64,000 nt of DNA from Deinococcus sp. QL22 (GTDB lineage Bacteria > Deinococcota > Deinococci > Deinococcales > Deinococcaceae): NCBI RefSeq assembly GCF_023370075.1, contig NZ_CP097152.1:372001-436000 (forward strand). Reading direction: 5' to 3'. Position numbers and translations under genes: made by a program. Below the pieces are notes generated by a model, which saw only the letters and a list, made by a program, of their open reading frames with translations, ran no database searches and was not told where the DNA came from. Positions 43,917 to 51,496 of the stretch are shown one piece after another. The first letter of the stretch is position 1. Each line of letters opens with the position of its first letter.

Positions 43917-44597
43917 ATGACGCCTCAACGCTCCTCGCCTATGCGCCGCTACGACGACGGCTGCGCGGCGGCCCACGCCCTTGATCTGGTGGGCGAGCGC
44001 TGGGCTCTGCTGGTGGTGCGTGAACTGCTGCTGGGGCCGAAACGATTCAGCGACCTGCGTGCTGATCTGCCTGGCATCAGCCCCAACGTGCTCTCGCAGC
44101 GCCTGAAGGATCTGGAAGAGATTGGCGTCATCGGGCGAGAGCAGTTGCCCCCGCCCGCCGCGAGCTGGGTCTACGTCCTGAGCGAGTGGGGCCGCGAGCT
44201 GGAGCCGATCTTGCAACAATTGGGCCGCTGGGGGGCACGCTCGCCCACCAGACCGCAGGCCCCCATCAGCTTAGCCACGCTGGTCTCGGCCATGAAGACC
44301 ATGTTTCACCCGGCCGCCGCGCGGAACTTGAATGGGACGGTGGCGCTCGTGCTTGGCCGCGAGCGCTTTCAGCTCCAGATAGCCGGGGGCGAACTGAACG
44401 TGCGGCGCGGCGTTCCAGAGCAGGCTGACGTCACCCTCACAGCGGATGTCCAAACCCTCGGCGGCCTGTTGTTCGGCGGCCTGCCCCTAGAAGAAGCGGA
44501 GGCTCAGGGGCAGGTGATCATCGAAGGCAGCCGTGAATTGGCCAAGCGTTTCCCGTCGGTGTTTCAGATGCCTGAGGTCGTCACCCGGAGTCAGTGA
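43917..44597 (+). CDS. HxlR-family regulator with a C-terminal SCP2-like domain
   Basis: A 226-residue regulator. Residues about 10-100 form an HxlR winged helix (CAAAHALDLVGERWALLVVR, LGPKRFSDLRADLPGISPNV, LSQRLKDLEEIGVI). Residues 125-215 resemble the sterol-carrier (SCP2) type domain seen fused to some HxlR proteins (FQLQIAGGELNVRRGVPEQA, DVTLTADVQTLGGLLFGGLP), which may bind a lipophilic ligand. It is divergent from the RibD-C/MFS cluster and is the obvious controller. An internal ATG (43941) is an alternative start; no ribosome binding site is strong. Confidence 0.88.
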   Translation: MTPQRSSPMRRYDDGCAAAHALDLVGERWALLVVRELLLGPKRFSDLRADLPGISPNVLSQRLKDLEEIGVIGREQLPPPAASWVYVLSEWGRELEPILQQLGRWGARSPTRPQAPISLATLVSAMKTMFHPAAARNLNGTVALVLGRERFQLQIAGGELNVRRGVPEQADVTLTADVQTLGGLLFGGLPLEEAEAQGQVIIEGSRELAKRFPSVFQMPEVVTRSQ

Positions 44598-44800
44598 AGG
44601 GCCAGCGCCACGTGCGGTAGGGGGTAATGCCCCAAGAAATTTTTCAAGCGGCGTTGCGAGCGTTCGCCGATGAGGTGAGTGTCGACCAAGGCGTGGCGTA
44701 GCTGTAATCAGCCCTGATTTTGAACGGTAGCTGGGCGTCGGCCTGCGCCGCCCGCAGAAGGCTTGAACCCCCTGTTCAGCTTGTCCGTGTCGGCCGAGTA
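44598..44800. other. Short gap downstream of the HxlR gene
   Basis: No gene or clear terminator supported. A 24-codon frame from an ATG at 44630 (MPQEIFQAALRAFADEVSVD) is too short to judge and may be a remnant. Confidence 0.3.
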
Positions 44801-45508
44801 TCAGGAGTGTCGGGTGTGCGGGTTTTGGGCGGCCTCCGGCTCAGGAGCCCACATCGGGCGCAGATAGATCGTAGTCCGGTTGCCCCGCTGGGTGGCTGTG
44901 CGCGTAAACAGGCTATGCATGGCCCGTGCCGCGGCGTCCTGACCGGGCCACGTGGGGCCAATGGCCTGCACGAGGGCGCGGTAGGGCGCGGCATCATCTC
45001 CCTGAGACGCCAGCCATCGTTCGGTGCGCTGGATGGTGGTGTGCAGCGGTACAAGCGGGGTGGGGAACGCGCAGGCGGTCATCAGGTCCGTAATCTGGCC
45101 CGTGCCGGGGTGGAGACGCAGGCCAATTCCGGCACGGCTTTTGGCGGCCAGCCCAGCACGGATCAGGCCGGGAAGGTCGGGGGTCAGGTCTTCCAGCTCG
45201 TCCGGCAACCCACTGATTTGAAGCAACTGCTGAACCAGTGCGGGTTTCCAGCCGCGCAGTTCGTAGTACACCTTGCAGGCCACCTCCCCGCGGGGGCCAA
45301 GTGCAAAACCGACTTCCTGCGGGAATCCAGCGGCGTCCAGCAGGGTTAGGGCTTGTTGCAGCTGCAGAGTCACGGGAATGTGGGCGGCGTGCAGGGCGGC
45401 CAGCACGCGGGGGCGTCCACCGCCCAATTCGCGGTGCAGGGTATTCAGGTACAGCTTCAGCGCGGGCGGCGGGTGGGTCTGATCGAGAAGAGACGCTGCC
45501 TGATCCAC
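44801..45508 (-). pseudogene. C-terminal part of a split cyclase/prenyltransferase-like gene
   Basis: This frame, from about 45515 down to 44801, continues the preceding 45674-46966 frame in register; only a TAG (45676-45674) and a TGA (about 45517) interrupt them, and the 50 codons between read like protein (AQIQSGLAIVQEAAETLGYH). The part shows KLYLNTLHRELGGG and GEVACKVYYELRGWKP, lysine-tyrosine motifs that loosely resemble the repeats of ABBA/DMATS aromatic prenyltransferases. That likeness is weak. On its own the piece would lack half the presumed domain. Confidence 0.5.
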
Positions 45509-45673
45509 GCCGCCTCAAAGGGTAAACCGTGTGCCGTCCGGGGCAGCTCTCATGGGCGCAATTAGGATGTTCAGGGCGGGCCAGAGCCGTTGCCAACCGT
45601 GGTGATAACCCAACGTTTCGGCTGCTTCTTGCACAATGGCCAGCCCGCTCTGAATCTGGGCAGGTGGCGGCAC

Positions 45674-46966
45674 CTACGGATCGCTGACCTCGGTGGCGTA
45701 GCGCAGGGCGGGCCGCACGCCAGCCCCCACGGTGACGGAAAATTCGAGCGGCATCCCGCCCGACAGCCCCGTGAGTTGGCGCGAAGGCCAGGGCGCAGGC
45801 GGGCGCAGGCTGAGGCGGGTCAGTTGCCCGAACAGCGCCCGCGCTTCTGCGGCCTGAGCAGCTGGAAATCCAGCGGCCTGCGCGACCTGCAAGAGCAATT
45901 CGTTGAGGGGCGACTGACCCAGTTGCGGGGGCGTTGTTGGCTGACTTGGTGGCCAACGAGGTCTGGATGCGACTGGCAGTGTGAATTCTGGCGTAGCTAA
46001 CCCGGGCGCCCCCGACACCAAGGCGCGCAGCGCACTGGCCGCCGTAAAAATGCGCCGATCATCCTGCCCCCACAGGGTCACGCCGCCGCTGGTGGGATGG
46101 GCTGGTGGCACGCGCAACAGGGGAGAGGAAGGCCATGCGCCGTCTGCCGTTTGCATGGTGAGTAGGTGGGCCGAGAGTTCGGTACGCTGTGCGGTTCTCA
46201 GGTTGACATGCCCTGCGCAGGTGCCGTTCAACAACGTCTCGGCGTGCAAGTACCAAGCCAAATCGAAGGCATGTTCAGCTACAGGCCAGCGGGCCGGAAT
46301 CCAGCGCAGCGGCGGGCGGCCAGCCGAGTTCCAGAGTTCGAGGGCCAGCCCAGTGGGGTAGGCAGGATTCGGCCACCAATAGCCTGTCCACAGGCCATCT
46401 CGCCGCTGCCACTTCCCCACCATCGACACCCAGGCGACCCGCAACTGCGTCTGCGTCAACGCTCCCAGATCGTGCAGACTCCGCAGAGCGGCGGCGCTCA
46501 CGTCCGGGCAAGGCTGTGTCCAAGGGTGGGTCGCCCCAGCCGGCCAAGCGTAAGTGCGAAAGCCCAAGTCGCCGACCCGGTGGGCGTGCAGGAAGGCCAC
46601 CGCCTGCGCCGGAATATCCAGCTTCAGACGGGCCAGCAGCGACAGGGCGTGCGCGGTGCTGTCGGCATCGGCACTGACGGCGGCGTTGTAGCCCCAGCCG
46701 CCACGCTGATGCTGATGGTCGAGCAGCCACCTCGCGGCGCGGCGGGCAGCAGCATCGGCCAAAACGCGTCTATCGTCCGGCAACCAAGTGCAGCCCGACG
46801 CGGCGTGCAGGGCAAGGCCTACATACGCCGTGACCCACGCATCCGACGTGCCGACAGGCAGCCAAAAATCGGTGAAGCTGCCCGCCGGGTGCTGGCAACG
46901 GAGCAGATAGGCGAGGCCACGTTCGGCGGCCGTTCGGGTGAGGGCTATTTCGCTGGCTTCAATCAT
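45674..46966 (-). CDS. Terpene cyclase/prenyltransferase-repeat protein, N-terminal part
   Basis: From the ATG at 46966 (MIEASEIALTRTAAERGLAY) the frame runs 430 codons to TAG. Residues about 10-330 are alpha-alpha repeats of the squalene-cyclase/prenyltransferase type (GLAYLLRCQHPAGSFTDFW, ARWLLDHQHQRGGWGYNAAV, STAHALSLLARLKLD, HLLTMQTADGAWPSSPLLR). The QW-like G-x-W motifs are present; I see no clear DXDD catalytic motif (DADSTA is the nearest), so activity is uncertain. The end (LTGLSGGMPLEFSVTVGAG, RPALRYATEVSDP) begins a second domain which continues after the stop. No ribosome binding site at 46966. Probably one gene of about 720 codons damaged by two nonsense codons. Confidence 0.6.
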   Translation of the reverse strand: MIEASEIALTRTAAERGLAYLLRCQHPAGSFTDFWLPVGTSDAWVTAYVGLALHAASGCTWLPDDRRVLADAAARRAARWLLDHQHQRGGWGYNAAVSADADSTAHALSLLARLKLDIPAQAVAFLHAHRVGDLGFRTYAWPAGATHPWTQPCPDVSAAALRSLHDLGALTQTQLRVAWVSMVGKWQRRDGLWTGYWWPNPAYPTGLALELWNSAGRPPLRWIPARWPVAEHAFDLAWYLHAETLLNGTCAGHVNLRTAQRTELSAHLLTMQTADGAWPSSPLLRVPPAHPTSGGVTLWGQDDRRIFTAASALRALVSGAPGLATPEFTLPVASRPRWPPSQPTTPPQLGQSPLNELLLQVAQAAGFPAAQAAEARALFGQLTRLSLRPPAPWPSRQLTGLSGGMPLEFSVTVGAGVRPALRYATEVSDP

Positions 46967-47096
46967 TGGTCGCCGGATTGGGGAACACGAACAGGTTGGA
47001 GCCTTCACCCTCTTTGAGTTCGCTCCACTGGCCTTGATGGTCAAAATAAATGTTCCTCACACGGTATCTAAAATGACTCACGCTAACAACAAGAGA

Positions 47097-47442
47097 GGCG
47101 CGATCCGAACTGGGATGTGGTTCAGGTCTTCCCTCACTTGTTGCGTCACCTTCCGGGGAAGATGGTCGTGGTGCTGGACAATGCCCGCATTCATCGAGCC
47201 AAATTAGTACAGACGTTCGTGGAGAGCCACGAACGTCTGTCTCTGGTGTATTTGCCACCGTATGCCCCAGAACTCAACCCCACACTGTTGGTGTGAGCCT
47301 ACGTCAAGCGCAATAGGTTAGGAAACATCTATGCGCGCACGGTAGTGGCCTTAAAAGAAAGGTTGATTGCAGCGTGGCAGCGTGCCCGGTACTTCGACCT
47401 TCCGCAGCGCCTCATAAATGCAAACCTACACCGCGATCAATA
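47097..47442 (+). pseudogene. IS630-family transposase C-terminal fragment
   Basis: The frame DPNWDVVQVFPHLLRHLPGK, MVVVLDNARIHRAKLVQTFV and LPPYAPELNPTLLV, stop, AYVKRNRL carries the second Asp and C-terminal part of an IS630 DDE domain. A TGA replaces the Trp codon expected in VWAYVKR. The 5' half and both ends are missing. Confidence 0.75.
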
Positions 47443-47478
47443 ATCTGAACCCTATTGATCTGGCGCTGGTTCCACTCT

Positions 47479-48471
47479 TCAGAACCACACCAGCGGAAGA
47501 TGGGTCTGAATGCTGCCGACCTCTTGCCCGGCCCAGTTGCGGAGTTCGGAGGGAGCCAGCGCCCAGACAGCTTCTGTCAGGGGAACGCCCAACGCCTTCA
47601 GGACGGCCAGGGCCATGGGCGATCTGGCCCGCTCGCCTCCGTCCATCACTTTGAAGGCCACCCCCAGCGGCCCATAGGGGGTTTCTTGCAGGGCCATCCC
47701 GTAGAAGGCTTCGGCCCCCATCTTGGCCGTCAGGCCCGGCACCAGCGGCATCAGGGTGGTATCCAGCCGTCCGGGGCCAGCAATAAGGAAAGGGTGGGCC
47801 TGCATGGCCTGGGCAATGCGTGCCAGCGCTTGGGCATGGGGACCAGAGGGAGCCGCCAACCGCGCAAAAATACGGGCCGTTCCCTGAAGAGGCAGGGCAA
47901 AGGCGGGCACACTGCAACCGTCTACGCCCGCGTGTATGGCCTCTAGAGGCAAGTTGGCAAGGGTGGCGTGCAGCGCCCGAATCTGGACCTGTAGGGGATG
48001 GGCAGGGTGGGTGTAGCCCTCACGCGGCAGGCCCAGGCGTACGCAGGCCAGTAGCATTCCGGCGTGTTTTCCAGAACAGTTGTGGTGCAGTGGGGTAGGG
48101 GTCTGCTGACTCTGAATCAAGCTGGCGGCGGTTTGCGCATCAAAAGGCGGATGGATACCGCACCGCAGATCGGCCACGCTGCTTTCTGAGCGGGCCAGCA
48201 GACGCTGAACCACCGCCAGATGCTCGGGCGTTCCGGCATGGCTGGCACAGGCCACCGCCAGTTCATCCTGCGGAAGGTCGGGCATGGCCTCGGCCAGCGG
48301 AAGCGCCTGTACCGGCTTGCTGCTGCTGCGCGGAAAAGTCGTCAGGTCAGCGTTGCCGCAGAGGGCTTTAAGGTGGCCGTTTGCGTCCACCACCGCCACG
48401 TGAATCTCATGCCGACTTTCTGCCTGCCCACCACGCGAATAAGTGATGTGTCCAACCTCTGATTGGGTCAT
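47479..48471 (-). CDS. L-asparaginase, type II thermolabile (AnsA/PF06089-like)
   Basis: A 330-residue enzyme of the Asparaginase_II (Rhizobium etli) family, unrelated to E. coli AnsA/AnsB, that releases ammonia from asparagine. Landmarks: TTFPRSSSKPVQALPLAEA (catalytic Ser/Lys region, about 45-63), CASHAGTPEHLAVV, PLHHNCSGKHAGMLLACVRL, GVDGCSVPAFALPL and FLIAGPGRLDTTLM. No signal peptide, so cytoplasmic. It is flanked by two inverted IS630 fragments and stands alone. Promoter not identified. Confidence 0.9.
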   Translation of the reverse strand: MTQSEVGHITYSRGGQAESRHEIHVAVVDANGHLKALCGNADLTTFPRSSSKPVQALPLAEAMPDLPQDELAVACASHAGTPEHLAVVQRLLARSESSVADLRCGIHPPFDAQTAASLIQSQQTPTPLHHNCSGKHAGMLLACVRLGLPREGYTHPAHPLQVQIRALHATLANLPLEAIHAGVDGCSVPAFALPLQGTARIFARLAAPSGPHAQALARIAQAMQAHPFLIAGPGRLDTTLMPLVPGLTAKMGAEAFYGMALQETPYGPLGVAFKVMDGGERARSPMALAVLKALGVPLTEAVWALAPSELRNWAGQEVGSIQTHLPLVWF

Positions 48472-48545
48472 GACTTTCAGCCTAACCCGGCAGGGAGACG
48501 CAAGGAGCGATCAATTAATGTTCTGTGCCTCAATGGCCTGATGTT

Positions 48546-48670
48546 ATTGATCACGGCGTAGGTTTGCATCCAGCAGGTGTTGCGGAAGGTCAATATATCG
48601 AACACGTTGCCAGGCACTGCTCAGCTTTTCCTGCAACGCCCTCAAGGTGCGGGCGCAGAAGTTCCCCAAC
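48546..48670 (-). pseudogene. IS630-family transposase C-terminal tail
   Basis: On the minus strand the frame reads LGNFCARTLRALQEKLSSAW, QRVRYIDLPQHLLDANLRRD and stops at 48546. The same tail (AAWQRARYFDLPQRLINANL) ends the plus-strand fragment at 47442. The IS6-type element at 48672 cuts into it. Confidence 0.7.
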
Positions 48671-48671
48671 G

Positions 48672-49446
48672 GTTGTGTTGCTTTAACCGGATCGGGGTAG
48701 GCTGACCCGCCGTCACTGATCCGAAACCCTATCGCCACCGTTTCAGGGTGACGATCATTCAGCACGCGGTTTGGCTCTCCCATCGCTTCCCCCTCAGTGA
48801 CCGTGACGTGCAGGAATTGCTCCACCAGCGCGGCCCAACAGGTCAGCCACGAGACCCTCCGCGAGTGGTGTATCAAGTTCGGGCCCTTTTCAGAGAAAAC
48901 TGCGCCCCCGGGACGAGGTCTGTACCAGCGTCGATGGTGTTCGACATTGGCTCTGGAGAGCAGTGGACGAGCACGGTTTCGTGCAGGGCATCACGCCCCA
49001 GCGGCACCGTGATCCCGAGGCCGCAACAACCTTCCTGACTTGCCTCCTGGGTGAATACGGTGTTCCAGAGGTCATTCATACCGATGGGCTGCGGAGTGAC
49101 GGAGCTGCGATCCGGGAGATTCCGAGCCTCGTCGATGTCGACCACCAGCAGGTGATCTCCCAGCCCGCTGTCATCACTTGACCTGACAATCTCACCGTCC
49201 GACACGGTGCCACGAGCGACATCAGCAGGGATACAAACGGAGGAAACGTGCGCAGAAATTTCTGAGCCTACATGTGCGAACCTCTGAACCTCCACCTTCA
49301 TTCCCGCACCAGCGTTTCCGCCCAGACCAGACGAGATCATCAGAGACAAGCGTTCCAGACGTGGTCAGCGGTCGCGGCAGGGGTGGCCTGAGATTCAGGC
49401 CACCCCTGACCTCCCCATACCCGGCCCCCAATTAAGGCAACACAAC
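48672..49446 (+). mobile_element. IS6-family element with a frameshifted transposase
   Basis: Ends GTTGTGTTGCTTTAA (48672-48686) and, inverted, GTTGTGTTGCCTTAA (49446-49432) match at 14 of 15. The transposase is readable in pieces: TIIQHAVWLSHRFPLSDRDV, VSHETLREWCIKFGPFSE, WRAVDEHGFVQGITPQRHRD and GEYGVPEVIHTDGLRSDGAA, but three or more shifts and at least one deletion (first DDE Asp region shortened) separate them. A TGA follows VISQPAVIT. Dead copy. Confidence 0.82.
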
Positions 49447-49504
49447 ACTCTAGTCTGAATTCGTGTGCAACATCAGAACATTTGCGTTCTACACGCAGTG
49501 AAGG

Positions 49505-50626
49505 TCAAGGCAGCCCAAGAAATGTCATCAATTCCGCTGCAGCGCTGCGGCCTGCCCGGTTGGCGCCAATAGTTGACGCCGATGGGCCATAGCCCACGAG
49601 ATGCACGCGCGGATCCTTGGCCACTTGCGTCGCGAGCCGTCCGGTCATCCGGATGCCGCCTTCGCTTTCTTGGAGCATCAGGGGTGCCAGGTGATCCAGG
49701 GAGCTGCGGAAGCCCGTGCACCATAGGATCACGTCGACGTGCTGCTCGGTGCCGTCGGCCCAACGTACTCCATCCTCGGTGATCTCGCTGAACATGGGCA
49801 GCCGCGTCAAGACCCCCCGCGCCCGCATGGCCTCCACCGCTGGCGTCAGCACCAAACCAGTCACGGACACCACGGACTGCGGCGGCAAGCCGAGGCGCAC
49901 CCGCTCCTCCACGAGCGCGACAGCCGCGCGACCCGCTTCCTCGGTGAACTGGCCTTCGCGGAACTCTGGTGGACGCCGCGTCACCCAGGTCGTGGTGGTG
50001 ATCTTCGAAATCTCATCCAGCAACTGGAGGGCGGAAATGCCGCCCCCGACGATCATGACGTGCTGCCCCGCAAACGTCTGCGCGTCTCGGTAATCCCGGG
50101 TGTGCAGCTGCCGCCCGCGAAAGCGGTCTGCGCCGGGGTAAGAGGGGATGAATGGTGTCTCCCAAGTGCCGGTGGCGTTGATGATCCCCCGGGCGGAGAA
50201 GTCCCCCCGGTCGGTCTCGATCTTCAGGCGGTGGCCATGTTCGGTGACCAACCTGACCCGCACAGGTCGAACGACCGGCAGATGAAAGGTCTGCTCATAC
50301 GCTGCAAAGTAACGTGGAACGGCAAGGCTCGCCCGCACCTGCGGCTCGTGCGAACCGACTGTCTGTGCAAAAGGCAATCCGGGCAGGTCATGAATGCGGT
50401 TCACGGTGCTGAGCGTCAAGGTAGGCCAGCGGAACTGCCACGCCCCACCGGGCGCGGCTGCGGCATCGAGAACCACGTAGTTTTGATGCGGGGCCAAGCC
50501 GAGCTGCTGAAGGTGATAGGCCGCAGACAGTCCAGCCTGACCAGCGCCGACCACGACGACGTCCGTCTTGAGGGAGACACCAGGCACAGAGAGGCGGGGA
50601 GGCGGTGTGGGGGGGTTGGGCGTCAT
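49505..50626 (-). CDS. Flavin-containing monooxygenase-like NAD(P)/FAD oxidoreductase
   Basis: A 373-residue FAD-dependent oxidoreductase. The FAD Rossmann motif VVVVGAGQAGLSAAYHLQQL is near residue 24 and the NADPH motif HVMIVGGGISALQLLDEISK near residue 190; NATGTWETPFIPSYPG and DVILWCTGFRSSLDHL are typical of the FMO/ArsO-like group. It likely hydroxylates or oxidises a small substrate in the cytoplasm. The start (50626) is the first ATG that gives a proper N-terminus; the open frame upstream is antisense to another gene. No obvious operon partner. Confidence 0.85.
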   Translation of the reverse strand: MTPNPPTPPPRLSVPGVSLKTDVVVVGAGQAGLSAAYHLQQLGLAPHQNYVVLDAAAAPGGAWQFRWPTLTLSTVNRIHDLPGLPFAQTVGSHEPQVRASLAVPRYFAAYEQTFHLPVVRPVRVRLVTEHGHRLKIETDRGDFSARGIINATGTWETPFIPSYPGADRFRGRQLHTRDYRDAQTFAGQHVMIVGGGISALQLLDEISKITTTTWVTRRPPEFREGQFTEEAGRAAVALVEERVRLGLPPQSVVSVTGLVLTPAVEAMRARGVLTRLPMFSEITEDGVRWADGTEQHVDVILWCTGFRSSLDHLAPLMLQESEGGIRMTGRLATQVAKDPRVHLVGYGPSASTIGANRAGRSAAAELMTFLGLP

Positions 50627-50902
50627 GCAGGTCTCCAGGGTTCTCTCTGTCGGTCGAATGTTGGGGCGCACCCCTGTATCGGGAGGGGCCTTGAGGTTCA
50701 ATTCTTTCAGGTGCAGGAGTTTTCCCTTTGGCAGCATAAGCAAGAACATCTGTTGTCCGGGTTGCCTCGGGCAAGACTTAGGGTGGCCGACCACCGGGTG
50801 CTTCAGCGTGATCAGCCCCCATGTCCCCAGCTGTCTCCTCTCCCCTAAGAGAGACTGTGTACCCGCCTGAGCCCGTGCTTGAGCCAGCGGACGAGTCCCT
50901 TC

Positions 50903-51109
50903 ATGCCCAAAGACAACATCCCCACCTATCAGCAAACCCATCCCCCCGACCTCGCCACCATTGACGCCCTGAAAGTCGAAGGCCTGCAACCTGCAGCCAG
51001 TCAAACCGTGGCCGCCCTCTTCAAGCTCCGGACCGGCGACCGCGAACACCTCTGCGGCCTGTACCGCCGAGCCACTGCGGTGCCGTTGCAGGTCAAAGAA
51101 TCAATCTGA
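50903..51109 (+). CDS. Small conserved protein, copy A (68 aa)
   Basis: MPKDNIPTYQQTHPPDLATI opens a 68-residue polar protein with no membrane segment or signal. A paralog lies at 53654-53860; about two thirds of residues are identical, with conserved blocks THPP-LATIDALK, LQPA and LRTGDREHL-GLYRR. Most base differences fall at third codon positions, which supports translation of this frame over the antisense one. The two copies flank the GAF-EAL gene. No ribosome binding site is seen. Function unknown. Confidence 0.6.
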   Translation: MPKDNIPTYQQTHPPDLATIDALKVEGLQPAASQTVAALFKLRTGDREHLCGLYRRATAVPLQVKESI

Positions 51110-51496
51110 TCGCCGGAGCTGCGCTGGGCTGCTGAAGGAGGAAAACGTCGGCCCTCTGAGCGTGAGCCTCACGCCGGAAGATCTGAAGCGCATTTCAGGC
51201 TGTCCCTGTCTGGCTCTTCTCCTTGCAGCTACCAGAACAAGCGTGCAAAAGGAAAGGGAGATGCAAAAGTCTATTTGGCTGAACTAATTGACCGGCACGT
51301 TTATTTCCTGACCTTGCCGACCTGATCGCGGATGGCCGTCAGTCCCAGACGTGGTTTGCGGTTCCCGTAGGGATCGCCTGACCCTCAGGCCACCCCTGCC
51401 GTCCTCATACCCGAATTAAGGCAAGACAACCACTGAGCCAGCTGTCGTTCACAGCTCAGCCGCTTCTCGAGATCCGATCGCTTGACTTTACTGGCA
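51110..51496. other. Gap containing the tail end of an IS6-type element
   Basis: 51335-51374 reads like the C-terminus of the IS6-type transposases (QTWFAVPVGIA, compare QTWSAVAAGVA at 49390) and is followed by TTAAGGCAAGACAACC (51416-51431), a copy of the element end. The rest of the element is absent. Nothing recognisable in 51110-51330. Confidence 0.55.
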
